Under the pieces are notes generated by a model. The model saw only the letters and a list, made by a program, of their open reading frames with translations. It was not told where the DNA came from and ran no database searches. DNA of 64,000 bases from Diabrotica undecimpunctata (taxonomy: Eukaryota > Arthropoda > Insecta > Coleoptera > Chrysomelidae). Positions 1-11,140 of the stretch are shown in pieces (the stretch's first letter is position 1; each line of letters begins with the position of its first letter). Both the position numbers and the translations under genes were made by a program. The DNA lies in contig NC_092803.1 of NCBI RefSeq assembly GCF_040954645.1, forward strand, positions 9,301,230 through 9,365,229, written 5' to 3'.

Positions 1-80
1 TAATCTTAATACGATCATTCCCTAGAAAGTTTATTATTTTCTTATGTTTCTACATATATTTTTTTTTATTTATTTTTCAG

Positions 81-409
81 TGTTTTCAAGACCTGAAAGA
101 GTGGTATTCCACTATGATTCTTCCCAAGGCTGCAATTATGGCCAAGCTTTAGATCTAGGAGAAAAAATTCTGAAATATTTTTCACTTCCAATCCAGGAAA
201 AAGTTCATAATGTGCCTTGTCTTCAGCAGACCAATGGATATGACTGTGGAGTACATCTACTGTGCAATGCTGAGCAGCTTGCTAGTTATGCTGGCCACTA
301 TGGAAGACTTACAGGTTGTCCTAAACTAACTCACGAAAAGGTCAATTCTATGAGGTGGGAAATTTTAGATATTATTGATAGATTGAGGGATTATGGGCGT
401 GTAAATTAA
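81..409 (+). CDS. SENP8: SENP8/DEN1-like NEDD8-specific cysteine protease, last exon (partial)
   Basis: This is the C-terminal exon of a C48 (Ulp1-type) protease that in its family processes NEDD8 and removes it from cullins and other proteins. A polypyrimidine tract ending in TTTTCAG at 80 gives the acceptor; the exon enters with two bases of a split codon and stops at 407-409. The catalytic Asp lies in FHYDSSQG, and the oxyanion Gln and nucleophile Cys lie in QQTNGYDCGVHLLCN, close to the SENP8 arrangement of QQNSYDCG. The catalytic His of the family (in an HWSLL-type motif) would be in an earlier exon outside the window. Length and ending match the SENP8 C-terminus. No frameshift is seen. 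Assignment to SENP8 rather than another SENP rests on the YDCG block and the short C-terminal tail. Confidence 0.88.
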
Positions 410-547
410 TGTGTTATTTATAGCTTTTAATGTAGATTTAGCAATTTTTGATATAATTTTTATACAGTTTTTAATATTATTTGTAAAAACGTACCAGTTT
501 TCATCCCCACATCTGTTTATATTGTTAATTTATAATAACATTTAAAG

Positions 548-553
548 AATAAA
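548..553 (+). terminator. Poly(A) signal AATAAA of the SENP8-like gene
   Basis: AATAAA lies about 140 bases after the stop codon in AT-rich sequence, a normal 3' UTR length for an insect gene. It is the first canonical signal downstream of the stop. Confidence 0.55.
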
Positions 554-1194
554 TAATTAATGAACAATGTTTTCTTTTGCTCTGAAGTCCCCTAATGATA
601 ACGAAAGCACTTCTGTGAAATATGTAGTAAATTTTCTAAAAATATACATACAAATATGGCGTAGAAGACCATAAAAATGATCATAACTGGCCAGAATGGT
701 CCCATCTTTAACTAAAAAGCATATCTGCATAACTGAAAGAAATACAAGGCTGGATGAGAGTGAGTCTTTTCAGTTATGGTGGATAACAATCTTGTTTAGA
801 ATGTTTTCATACTGATCCTTCTAAACACTCTTTTTTCTTCTTGTCAAAGGGTTTCATAATCTTGTGTTAGAGTTAATTTCGTTCTGCATTGGTGTTGTTG
901 GCGTTTAGATCTATGGTCTTCGTTGAACCAATCTCCGTTTTTTCTGGCCTTGTTAGATTTTAAAATGCTTTTAGCCGCTGTGTGTAAACATAGTTTCTTT
1001 ACATTTAGTCTAGTGTTCTTATCTATACGTAGATTTTGTATAACGATTCATTTAAAATTACCTTTTCTCCATCTCCACCTTTTCCTCACCCCACTTCCAA
1101 ACCAACCCGCACTAGCCAAGCGTGGCGTTTTAGTGGCTTAAAACCTCAAAAGTTATTTTCCATGAAAGGGGAAACTAAAATGCAAGATATAGGT
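554..1194. other. Intergenic, no feature recognised
   Basis: AT-rich sequence downstream of the SENP8-like gene. Two short overlapping ORFs have no recognisable motif, and I see no gene or repeat here. Confidence 0.5.
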
Positions 1195-1332
1195 AACCTT
1201 AAGGTAATCCAGACATATGCTCCAACAACTACCCTCTCAGATAAAGAAATTGAAAATTTTTATGCGGACCTAGAAACATGCGAAAATGGGGTTTAAACAA
1301 GATGATGCCGAAGTAACAATGGGTAAGTATGG
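1195..1332 (+). pseudogene. LINE endonuclease-domain fragment
   Basis: The plus strand reads LKVIQTYAPTTTLSDKEIE followed by an AEVTMG-like block. This is the apurinic-endonuclease-type domain of RTE-like LINEs (VYAPT block, then a degraded LGDFN-type motif). The frame is broken near 1295. It is probably the 5' part of the plus-strand LINE whose RT part resumes at 2009, split by the minus-strand LINE at 1333-2007, although much of the sequence expected between EN and RT is missing. Confidence 0.6.
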
Positions 1333-2007
1333 CCATCATCATCATCATCATTTTGCTCTACAACTCTATGTGTCTTGGCTGCGTTTACTACTTGTCTCTA
1401 TTGTTGTCGGTCCTGAGCAGCTATTTCCCATTGCTGTATTCCCATTTTGCGTAGATTACTGGCTACTGCGTCCTTCCATCTCTTTCTTGGGTGACTAACT
1501 GACCTTCTGCCATCGGGCCTTTCCCAGAATGTGGCGTTCAGTAGTCTTTCATCACTCGATCTTAGTACGTGGCCCACCCATCTTATTCGGTTGGCTTTAA
1601 TGTAGCGTACTATGTTTTCATCTCCATATACTGACGAGTTCATCATTGTGTCTTCTTCTCCATTCTCCTGTTGTCTCTTGTCTGTAAGGCCCATAGATAG
1701 TCTGCAGTATCTTTCTTTCCAGTACCAGTAATTTTGTCGTTTCCCGCTGGTTCAGAGTCCATGTCTCGCTACCATACTTTATTGTGGGACGAATTATTGT
1801 CTTGTACACTCTTAGTTTTGCTGGTATTGAGAGTATTTTTGATTTAAGTACGGTCATTAATGAGTAATATGCCCTGTTTCCTGCAATGATCCTGGTTGCC
1901 ACGTCCTTTTCATATTTATTTTCACATGTTATGATCGCTCCCAGGTACTTCAATTGTTTGACGACTTCAAAGTTGGATTTAGGTCGGGGTACAGCACTAA
2001 TGACCAC
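1333..2007 (-). mobile_element. 5'-truncated LINE (RT C-terminus and 3' tail), frameshifted
   Basis: Read on the minus strand from 2007, the ORF gives FEVVKQLKYLGAIIT, then IIRPTIKYGSETWTLN, the thumb region of RTE-like reverse transcriptases. The frame shifts near 1620-1690 and continues as IRWVGHVLRSSDERLL and SHPRKRWKDAV, the usual C-terminal block. The element ends in a (CAT)n/(ATG)n tail at about 1333-1351, a typical LINE 3' microsatellite tail. The catalytic FADD block is absent, so it is a dead 5'-truncated insertion. It separates two plus-strand LINE pieces. Confidence 0.8.
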
Positions 2008-2008
2008 T

Positions 2009-2640
2009 TACTAGTAATAAAGAACCTGATAGAGAAGTCTGCAGAATACAACAAACCATCGGTACTGATATTTGTCTACTACGAGAAAGCATTCGATACC
2101 ATAAGCCATCAGAAATGTTAAAAGCATTGACAGAATGCCGAATAGACCATTACTACACTAACATACTCAAATATATCTACCAAAATGCCACAACTAGCGT
2201 AAGACTATCTGAACAAGAAACAAATAATTTCTGTATATATCGAGGAGTACGGCAAGAAGACACTGTCTCTCCAACGCTATTCACGACGCTTTTAGAACAT
2301 ACTTGTAAGAAGGCACATCTGAACGAGTATGATATCAACAATCATTTGATATTTGCAGATGACTTCGTCCTTATAGCCGATCGTATGGATGATGCAATAA
2401 TGTTTGAAAAATTATATCACGCTTCCTTGCAGGTCGGACTAAATATTAATATGAACAAGACGCAAATAATGACTAATCTGGTGCTAAATCGAAATATTGC
2501 TGTAGATGGAAGAGATATTGTGCATCATATAAGTACCTAGGGCATGAAATTTGGTTGGGCAGAGATAACCAGATATGTGAGCTCCCACGTAGCATATGAT
2601 TAGCCTGGGCAGCGTTTGGTAAATTAAACTATGAGATACA
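2009..2640 (+). mobile_element. LINE reverse transcriptase fragment (RT palm), frameshifted
   Basis: The plus strand encodes FVYYEKAFDTISHQ (RT motif A region) up to about 2112. After a frameshift it gives YRGVRQEDTVSPTLF and FADDFVLIAD (motif C, the catalytic Asp pair), then LNINMNKTQ, KYLGHEI and LAWAAFGKLNY. This order is that of RTE-like LINEs. The G of RQGD is replaced by E and stops occur near 2540 and 2608, so it is inactive. The orientation matches the endonuclease piece at 1195-1332. Confidence 0.8.
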
Positions 2641-3075
2641 CCGGGGTAAGAGGAACGTAGAAAATCAATAATTTCTGTTTAAGGCCTTCTAAAAAATTTA
2701 GTTTTATATCCATTCTATTAGGTTACCGACAGGTAAGACTTCACCATTTTCTAATACGAATGCGGTTTTAAAACGTAAAAAACTTTAAAGAACTTTTTTC
2801 TAATAAAAAATTTCAATCATGTGACATGGTTTCCACTTGCCCCACATTCAGATTTTAGTAACTCAGTATTATATTTCCTTTACCTCTATTAGCATTAGAT
2901 AAACATGCTCTGAGTTTTGCTCTTACAAGGTAGTGTTCAGAATCTAGACTCTCACTACTACAGACAGACAAAGGTGATATAGTTTGTTTAGGCGAAATGT
3001 CTGTAAAGAACTTTACCATTCTAACAATAAAACACTGAAAACTTTTGTTTTCAACACTTCCACAAAATTTATTTA
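2641..3075. other. AT-rich spacer, no feature recognised
   Basis: Between a LINE relic and the Penelope inverted pair. No coding signal or repeat identified. Confidence 0.4.
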
Positions 3076-4078
3076 AAATTATTATCACTACAGCTGTTTC
3101 GGCTGATTGCCTTTCTCAAGTGATCTGTTTTTGGCATGGGTTTACACTTTATAGTCTCTAATGAAATAGGTTGAGGAGGGGAGAACTGTTTGTCTCAAGC
3201 TGGTCATTCAGAATTATATCTGTGTTTTTTAATTTGTTGATTTCCATAGATTCTAACAAAGATAGCTTAAGGCCTTTATTTTGAATGTGAGGAATTTTAA
3301 ATTCGTCATTAAAAGAATGATTATGATCTAGAAGGTGAAGTGCGTATGTAGAATCTGTTTTTGTATTATTGAAAGCTCTTTTATGTTCTGCTAATCGTTT
3401 ATTAAAATTTCTACCAGTTTGACCATTGTAAGTTTTTGCGCAATCGCCACATTTAAGTTTGTACACACCACTGTGTAAGTGTTTTTTATGTTGGCTCTTG
3501 TTGTTTTTAATATATTTACCTAGGTTGTTATTTGTTCTGAAAGCTGGTGTTATTCCTTTCTTTTTTATGTGTTTGGCTATTTTTGTTGATATTTTGCCTG
3601 TATATGTAATCGAGCAGAAGGTACTGGGTTTTTTCTCTGGTGGTGGAAATATTAAGTTCAGGGCTATCTTGTGTAGTTTTTGATTTAACATTTTATTAAT
3701 TGTTTGTTCGTTGTATCCATTGTTTACTGCTATTTGCTTAATGATATTTAATTCTGTCTCAAAATTGTATTTTGACATAGGAATTTCTGTTAATCTATGT
3801 AACATACTATGATAGGCTGCCAGTTTATGTTGTGTGGGATGGGATGATGAATTGTGAATAGTCGTGTCAGTATGGGTAGGTTTATGAAATATGGAGAAGT
3901 CATGTTTGTTTTTAAGTCTGATAATTTTTAAATCTAAAAAATTTATGGATTGATTTTGTTCTGTTTCTATTGTAAATTCAATATGACTATGAAGTGAATT
4001 AATATACGATAAAAATTGGTCGAGTTGCCTGTTAGTTCCTGTGAAATATCTACATCGTGTACGTCGTCTACGTATCTC
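3076..4078 (-). mobile_element. Penelope-like element, 5'-truncated, with GIY-YIG endonuclease
   Basis: The minus-strand ORF (about 320 codons, stop near 3158) starts just after an RYVDD reverse-transcriptase motif, which reads in another frame at 4063-4077. It continues with LDQFLSYINSLH and INFLDLKI, the post-catalytic RT block of Penelope-like elements. The C-terminus carries the GIY-YIG endonuclease: GVYKLKCGDC, then GQTGRNFNKRLAEHKRAF. A frameshift separates YVDD from the rest, and everything upstream of YVDD is missing because an inverted copy begins there. In the GIY-YIG core, YIGQTGR has become YNGQTGR. The family copies by target-primed reverse transcription. The 3' non-coding end carries a hammerhead-like fold. 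Confidence 0.88.
3084..3124 (-). ncRNA. Hammerhead-like (degenerate) motif in Penelope 3' end, minus copy
   Basis: Mirror image of the motif at 4481-4521 in the inverted partner. Same order: AUCAC, UUGAGAA, GGC/GCC hairpin, GAAA, palindromic ACAGCUGU, A, GUGAU. Its core departs from CUGANGA, so self-cleavage is doubtful. Confidence 0.5.
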
Positions 4079-4529
4079 TACCGAGGCAAATATATTAAAA
4101 ACAACAAGAGCCAACATAAAAAACACTTACACAGTGGTGTGTACAAACTTAAATGTGGCGACTGCCCAAAAACTTACATTGGTCAAACTGGTAGAAATTT
4201 TAATAAACGAATAGCAGAACATAAAAGGGCTTTCAATAATAGAAAAACAGATTCTACATACGCACTTCACCTTCTAGATAATAATCATTCTTTTAATGAC
4301 GAATTTAAAATTCTTCACATTCAAAATAAAGGCCTTAAGCTATCTTTGTTAGAATCTATGGAAATCAACAAATTAAAAAACACAGATATAATTCTGAATG
4401 ACCAGCTTGAGACAAACAGTTCTCCCCTCCTCAACCTATTTCATTAGAGACTATAAAGTGTAAACCCATGCCAAAAACAGATCACTTGAGAAAGGCAATC
4501 AGCCGAAACAGCTGTAGTGATAATAATTT
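4079..4529 (+). mobile_element. Penelope-like element 3' end, inverted partial copy
   Basis: This is the C-terminal third of the same Penelope family in the opposite direction: GKYIKNNKSQHKKH, GVYKLKCGDCPKTYIGQTGR, then LLNLFH and stop near 4447. The intact YIGQTGR here shows the neighbouring copy's YNGQTGR is a mutation. It pairs base for base with 3076-3534, including the 3' untranslated end. The copy starts abruptly at 4079, directly beside the YVDD codons of the other copy. Short inverted 5'-truncated partners of this kind are known for Penelope elements. Confidence 0.88.
4481..4521 (+). ncRNA. Hammerhead-like (degenerate) motif in Penelope 3' end, plus copy
   Basis: AUCAC (4481-4485) pairs with GUGAU (4517-4521) as stem I. 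Between them are UUGAGAA where a hammerhead has CUGANGA, a hairpin GGC-AAUCA-GCC as stem II, GAAA (4505-4508), and the palindrome ACAGCUGU, which could form stem III within or between molecules. The layout is that of the type-I minimal hammerheads known in Penelope elements. Two core positions (C3 and G8) differ, so it is probably a decayed or non-cleaving version. Confidence 0.5.
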
Positions 4530-5112
4530 ATCAACTTTACCATTACTATGGTGCAGAATAGGGGAAATGAGATAAGGATGGATATAATAAAACACAAATA
4601 ATAAAGACACAGTATATTTAAAAATTACAGTATTACATATTTTAAAACAAATACCTCAATATTTGAATAATATATACAAAATTTCGGTGTAAACATATAT
4701 CTTTAGGAAGAAATATAGTACAAAAATATATAACGTAGAGAGTTTATGTCAAAATCTCAGTTTCTGGCTAATAGTTAGTATATATTAAAGAGGACAAACT
4801 GATAACATAATTATACCAAACTTTTTATATCTTTTTTGTCTTACAAAAAATATAAGAACCTAAATTGGTATCTACCAAATATAAATATTCCTATCTAGTA
4901 CATTCAGCACCATTTTATACATATTTTGGGATTTTTCCTCATCATATACGCCTGCAAAAGACAAGATTAGAAATGCATATCTTCATATACCGACGGCTGA
5001 GACAAATTCATTTAGTACTACAGGTACCTTTGAGATAAGAGACCTAGCAATTACGTATAAATCGACGAGATATGGGTAGTTTTTTGCATACATTTTATAT
5101 AAATCATTTTAT
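4530..5112. other. AT-rich spacer, no feature recognised
   Basis: AT-rich sequence between the Penelope pair and a long palindrome. No ORF or repeat recognised. Confidence 0.4.
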
Positions 5113-5311
5113 AGTAATTACTATTTAAATGGGAATAAGCCACAATTAAAGTACGTTTATTGACGTTTCAGTTTCCACTTCGGAAATCGTTCTCAAAATA
5201 CAAACATTATTAATTGTATTTTGAGAACGATTTCCGAAGTCGAAATTGAAACGTCAATAAACGTACTTTAACCTTTAATTGTGGCTTATTCCCATTTAAA
5301 TAGTAATTACT
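5113..5311. repeat. Long imperfect palindrome (foldback repeat) of about 199 bp
   Basis: The left arm (from AGTAATTACTATTTAAATGG) is the reverse complement of the right arm ending at 5311, with only a few mismatches and a roughly 10-base spacer near 5204-5213. Each arm contains a sequence foldable as a hammerhead-like motif. The unit could be a head-to-head pair of a short interspersed repeat or a foldback element. Confidence 0.85.
5217..5259 (+). ncRNA. Hammerhead-like (degenerate) motif in the right palindrome arm
   Basis: UAUU (5217-5220) pairs with AAUA (5256-5259) as stem I. The order inside is UUGAGAA, a hairpin GAUUUC/GAAAUU, GAAA (5248-5251), the palindrome ACGU, then C. The UUGAGAA core is the same variant as in the Penelope copies at 4486, suggesting a common origin. 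The opposite arm carries the mirror copy on the minus strand. Confidence 0.42.
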
Positions 5312-8229
5312 CAAGAAACTAGCTTCAAATCATTTTATAATTCTAATAAAGTAATGAACTGCAAATACTTTTGCATAACCGGCGTTTTGGGCAGTTTAGT
5401 GAAAATATTTGAAGATATTTAGAGACCATCAAAGCAAGGCACAGAAAAAGTTATTGTATTTGATTTGTATGTAAGAAAATTATAGAGAGTAATTAAAATA
5501 AAGTTCTTATACCTAATGTTTCCATTAAAAAACAAACGAAACGCATATTTTTTTTCAACTTAGAGTTGGCAATACTGTTTCTTATGGCAGACATTTTTTC
5601 AAATCTTAGCTGGTTTGTGTTCCTCTAGATTAACTTCTGAACTGCTTACAAATTGCGAATTTTTACTTCGAAAACCATGGATCCGTTCTTAAAACGCCTA
5701 GTGCATTGCGCCCGTTTTATGGTCGACATAATGTCTCATCGTTTGTGCACTAAGTTTATTTTAAATGATAATCCACATATTCCTAGAAGACTTACCAAAC
5801 CAAGAAGCTGTTCCTGCTGTAGATCATAGCAAAGGGGAAGAATCGAATGAGTCCATCTGCCATCATATATAACAATGGAATATCTAACCATGGAACTTCC
5901 ATTATTATCTAGCGAAATTCAACATGATTTATTTATTTTCTGCCCACGATTTCACCGAACAAGAGAGGCATGCCGCTCTGGTTTGGTGTAGTTCTTTTAA
6001 TTAGCAGCGTTGCCGTTTGGGTACAAAGGTACCCAATTCGCTACATTTTTTCCCTCGGGGTATAAAAGTACATTTTAAATAAAACATAGATTTTTATTTG
6101 AAAATTGTAACAACATTGTTATGTTGTAGTAGAGTATTTTCCTTTAGTAGATGGTACTATACATATTGTTCTATTGTTTTCCGATTTAACAAAAAATATT
6201 TTTTTTCTATGCATTTACCAGATTGGCAACATTGGTACATTTTGGAACATTTCTGCAAAATTGTTGTAGTAAGAGTAAGTAGTAGTTAAATTACTTCCTG
6301 TTGACCTCTTTGTGCGGCAGGATCACGTTTGACGTATCTCGTGTTGTTTTTCATTAAAAAAACAGTAAGATTACATGTTATATAATAAGTGCAGTGCAAT
6401 TCTAATTGTTTTTTTAATAATTTTGGTGGGTTTGTTTTTGTCTGCAGGATTTTCGGTTTTAGTGAAAAATGGATTTAGCACCGAGCACTTCGTCACAACT
6501 TTCCCAGGTAAATGTAAATATTCGTAATACTTGTGATCTCGTAAATTTTTTAGTCAATCAGCAGAATTTTTCAAGTCATTCATATTAAGATAAATTATAT
6601 ATAGTTAAAGTCGTAAAACGACCTATTCCAGCCGGGTATGACTGGAGCAAAGAGAAGCTAACCATAATAATAATAATTTTCCTTAAGTGTAGTGTGCCTC
6701 ACCATCTTGTACTATCACGAGCCGCCCCTGCATGGAAGTCCATCTATTTTATTTAAGATTTTGCAGAAATTTCTGATTTCTTGGTTTACGAAAGCCAACT
6801 CGTGCATTAATTGAAGCCTCATAATCACCGAGCATGGCGTACATTTAGTGAACGGACCTAAGCCAACATGGTCATTGATTCGACTTTTTTATTAGAAGTG
6901 TTTTTAATGATTTAACTTTTTTGGATTGGTCAGCTTATAATAAGCAAAACTGGGTTGAAGATGTTCTTTAAGCAATCTAGAAAAAATGTTTGGTGTGTGC
7001 TTAATGGGCCGGTGATATCATATCTGTTTACTTTTTCAAAAAAGATGTCGGTTTGCTAGAAGAAATCTTCACACCTCCCTAGAAATTCAGAACAGGTGGG
7101 TGTGTTCGTTTATAGCGATAACAGTGTCATCTGACGTCGAATAACTATTCTAGGACTACAAAATCGTGCACAGTAAAAAAATGCAAATATACATCTTCAC
7201 TGCGAGGTTCTAGAACCGTTCTTGGACGCCCAAATAAAGTGTCTGTATAATAAAAGAACATGTCTAAATGTAAATCTGTATTCTGTATGTTTTCTAAGTA
7301 AAATTTTATCTATTCTCGGACCTCTAAAAATCCCAAGACTCAGGGGAAATTACTAGATTTTGCAACCCTCGAGCCATGGTCAATAATTTTTCGGATGTAA
7401 GGCAGCTATGATTTCAAGAAAATGATCCAACATCAAATCAGAAAGCACTGGCAGAATCGACTTATTGAAGACAATATTTGATGAACAGATAATTTAGTGT
7501 TTTGGACCTGTGAAAGGTCGTACGATTTAATACTGCTGTACTCTTTTCTATAGTATGTGAAATCGGTAATCTACGCAGATAAACCAGAGACGATTGACAA
7601 ATTGGTCGCTTTATTATCGATATATGTCCCCAAATGATGCAAACAGTGATATCTAAGCGAATGGACTATATTTTAGTCAGCCATGGTGGCCATATTCTGG
7701 AAACAATATTCAAATAAAAGTTATAAAAGAAAAACTTTCAAGTAAAGACAATTTGATGGCAATTAGCATACTTAATCCGTGTTTTAATTAATTTTAGGAT
7801 ATAAGATATCCAATTTTTCTATTTTTCAAAATCTACAGACAGAGGTTATATTCCATTACTGAATATTAATATTAAATCTCTAGTGTGTCTATGCAGTGTT
7901 TCATTGTTATTTTACGAATTTGAAATTTTCCGATGAGGATTTTTATGGAAAATGTATCACAGTTAGCTTTGATTGATAGTTTTCTACTTTTATGTGAGTT
8001 AAAACTTTATTCAGTCAGTGTCACTGAAGGTAAGCGAAAATCTTGACACGATGTAGCTGAATTTCTAAATGCATGTTCTTAATGGGTAGTTTTCTACATA
8101 AAAAGTATTTTTGATAGTACTTGTTCCTAAACTTACCAATCTAGTTTATAACATACCTCAGGTAACGTTAAAAAAATAAAAACTTGAAATTAGGAGAGAA
8201 AATACCAAGAAAACACAAAAAATTTCCCC
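5312..8229. other. AT-rich region with one possible short exon
   Basis: No clear gene. At 6469-6507 an ATG opens MDLAPSTSSQLSQ and meets a consensus donor (CAG|GTAAAT), so it could be a first exon, perhaps of the degraded transposon downstream. Otherwise only AT-rich, stop-filled sequence is seen. Confidence 0.3.
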
Positions 8230-9240
8230 CAGAAGTCGAACGCCAACTGGTAGAGTATTCAAAGTTTTTAGAACCAGGATTTTTCGGGTTAACAAGAATA
8301 TACGTTTTATAACTATCTCATTAGCAATGAAGAATAAATTAGAACATCAGTTCAATAATAACAAAAAAGTAGCACGAAGATATTGACTTAGAGGATTTCA
8401 TTACCGAAATCCTGACCTTTTCCTTCGAAAACCAGAACCAACTAAATAGGCCTTAAGTCGCCTAATTTTTTAAAATATTAAAAAGCACCATTGAAAGCGA
8501 AAATATACATCCAACCAGGATTTTTAATGCTGATGAGTCTGCATTGTCTTAACGCATGGACCTTAAAAATGGTTCGGCACAGCAGTTTGCACTAGAGCGA
8601 AAAAGGTTTCGAATGTTACAGTAGTATGAAATGCCCTGAAACAGAAACTATTGTATTGGTGTCCCACAGGCACTAACTTTGCCTAGGAAGAATCTTTTCC
8701 AAAAGCATTAAGGCAAGTCTCATAAAATTTTGTTAATTGTCCACGGTCACTCCAGTCACAAATATTTAGAGGCAATTTTGTTTGCTAAGACAAACATTGC
8801 ATTGCTCTTCCCAAGACCACACCGCACATGAAGACGGAGTACGACCAAGAAATCAGTAAGTGAAATCAGTAAATTTTGAAGAGAACTCTCCACTGAATCT
8901 TAATCTACTAAGACGGGGATCGAAATAAAAAACAAGGTAACATCAAAATCAAAGAAGATCCGGAGGAAACTATCCCACCAAGGAACAAAAGCGCGCAACC
9001 AAAAAGTTTTATACAATAATTCGAATCTGATTCAGAAAAAGAAGCATTTTCCGAGTACGATGATGATGACTGAACACACCTGTACCCAAAATAAAAACGT
9101 AAAGTATGGTTTCAGTGTTGCTTTTGTAAAAAAGGGCACACAGCAACTGTGCACGTATGGTTACGTGATAAAAAACGACATTTTTTTTTATTTGTGAATT
9201 GTGCTGTTAAAAACAAAAGATAGAATGGTGTAGTTTTTTT
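8230..9240 (+). pseudogene. Decayed pogo/Tigger-jerky-type DDE transposase
   Basis: Conceptual plus-strand translation in shifting frames gives KKVARRY(stop)LRGF, RNPDLFLRKPEPT, then IFNADESALS (the block holding the first catalytic Asp in this family), then GHSSHKYLEAILFA (second block, with the expected Asp before GHSSH changed). A Cys/His-rich tail near 9100-9220 (QCCFC, then NCA) resembles the C-terminal zinc finger found in some jerky-type transposases. The order and spacing fit a CENP-B/pogo-group transposase. Many stops and frameshifts show long decay. No TIRs were found. Confidence 0.72.
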
Positions 9241-10398
9241 CAATGTTTAATAAAAAGTATTGTATTTTTTTGGTTCCAAGCTGACTTTTATCATAAAAGA
9301 GTTGTTTATTTTTGTATTCAATAAGGTTTTATAACAAATAAACATTTCTTTTAAATGTATTTTCTAGATTTCTTCAAAAAGAACGTCATTTTTTACATCC
9401 TTCCATTATTTAAAACGATTAACGGGTTCAACTAGGCCATACCTAGATTTAATTTTCCTAGATTGTCCAGGTTTGACTTGCATTTATCAAGATTGGAGTA
9501 TAAATTACAAAACTTTTCGATGTTCTGTCGAATTTGCCTATTTGTTTTTTTTTATGATTTTAACTACGTATTAGTTGTATTTCCACAATAATAATTCAAA
9601 ATATGTTTTGGTTTTCGATAATTTGTCTTTTATAGTTAAAACCTTCAACGATAAACAAAAATAGATAGTAAGTATATTGGTTTAAACATTCTTGACAGTT
9701 TGGTAAATGATTTATCAGTTCTTCCTCGTATTCCTAAATCTACCAGGGAGGCACGTAATATACACAATAATAGTGGGGTTACAATCACATACAACAGTTA
9801 TTACATAAAGTGCAATCACACAATGTTATCTCCAAAGTCTTTATTCTTTATTATATTTCTAAATACATCACCTGTACGTTTGGTCAAATGCAGTAGCCCA
9901 AAATGTAAAACATATAAAACCAGAAAAGCATATTTTATCGTAACTATATATTCCTTATGACAAGTTTTCTCTTTGTATATCTACAGGATGTTGCATTTTT
10001 AGGAGAGACATTGAAAATCTATTTAGTTTATTCGAATAACATTAATATATGAAATTAAATACATAAATCGGTCACAATTGATAAATAATGTGTTATTAGT
10101 TTATTGTACCTTATGTGGGAGTAGTAGTCACAGTCAAATTTGACTGACAAATAAAGTTGACATGTTAAAATTTGGTTTACTACTAACTAGCAACCCCTCT
10201 TACAAAGTCAAAAGTGGATTAACGCATGAAAATAAATAAGTAAAATAAAAGTCAAGTTACAAAGTTAATTTCGACATTTATATGATTCAGTAATTTATTA
10301 TTATAATAATTATTATTAAATACTTAGTAGTTTTAGGTAAAAAAGAAAAAAATACAAAATTAGGTAAAAAAGAAGAAAATACTGAAACTAAAATAGGG
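9241..10398. other. AT-rich intergenic sequence
   Basis: One 86-codon ORF (9700-9960) lacks any recognisable motif. A short motif CTACAGGATGTT near 9984 resembles termini of common insect MITEs. Nothing else is seen. Confidence 0.35.
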
Positions 10399-11137
10399 AT
10401 GCATGGTTATGGCACACGAAACGAAAGAGGAGAAAAATTATATAACTTCTTAGAACAACAAAATTTATATGCCATGAACACACACTTCAAGAAACCAGCA
10501 AACCGAAAATGGACGTGGATATCTCCCGATAAAAAGACGAAAAACGAGATCGATTACTTCTTGTGTGGGACAAAGACATTTTTGAAGATATAACTGCTCT
10601 CAATCGATTCACAACTGGCAGAGATTATCGCCTTTTAAGAGCAGGGATTTCTGTTAAACAGACGAAAACCAGTAAAAACAGGCCTTATAATTATTGTAAT
10701 CAGATAGATAAAAATAAGATGCGACAGAAGGGGGATGAGTACAGAGAAATCTACATTATCAACAAGAATATTCCGACATGAACACAATTAATAAAGAAAT
10801 GCAACGAAAGCTCTTGAAAGCAGAACTGACTGTTGCAAAGAAAACGAAAAATAAATAAGACAGAACAAGTGATGGAACAAAACGGTTGATGGAAAGGAGA
10901 CGCACATTTCTAAGCGAAGGAAAGCGAAACACCGATGGTTTCAAAGAATTAAATAAACAAATAAAGAAGGGAGTAGAGGAAGATTTTTAAGGATCTACAC
11001 TGAAAACAAGGTAGAAAAAATAATAGAAAAGAACCGAGGCCTGAAATGTTTGAGATCAAACTTAGGCAAGCCTATAATAATCTCAGTGAAAAATAAAGAT
11101 GGAAAAGAAATAAGAGAAAAGAACGAAATCCTAAAAG
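10399..11137 (+). mobile_element. LINE 5' part (endonuclease and linker), frameshifted
   Basis: The plus strand encodes GYGTRNERGEKLYNFLE, then PANRKWTWISPDKKTKNEID (the endonuclease IDY/F block), then after a frameshift FEDITALNRFTTGRDYRLLR, matching the end of RTE-like LINE endonucleases (FTTGSDHR-type). The linker before RT follows: KNRGLKCLRSNLGKP and KNKDGKEIREKNEIL. The RT is missing; a minus-strand LINE begins at 11141. The same plus-strand element seems to resume with its C-terminus at 12140. Confidence 0.75.
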
Positions 11138-11140
11138 TTC

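Noticed and set aside
3459..3683. Plus-strand ORF within the Penelope copy
   Set aside because: Antisense shadow of the GIY-YIG/RT reading on the minus strand.
7020..7100. Locally palindromic CACACCTCC/GGTGGGTGTG sequence as a structured RNA
   Set aside because: Pairing is short and unsupported by neighbouring motifs.
8531..8545. CTGATGAG as a hammerhead core
   Set aside because: It encodes NADES of the transposase relic and no GAAA or stem partner follows at the right distance.
9700..9960. 86-codon ORF as a gene
   Set aside because: No motif, AT-rich composition like its surroundings, no splice or family evidence.
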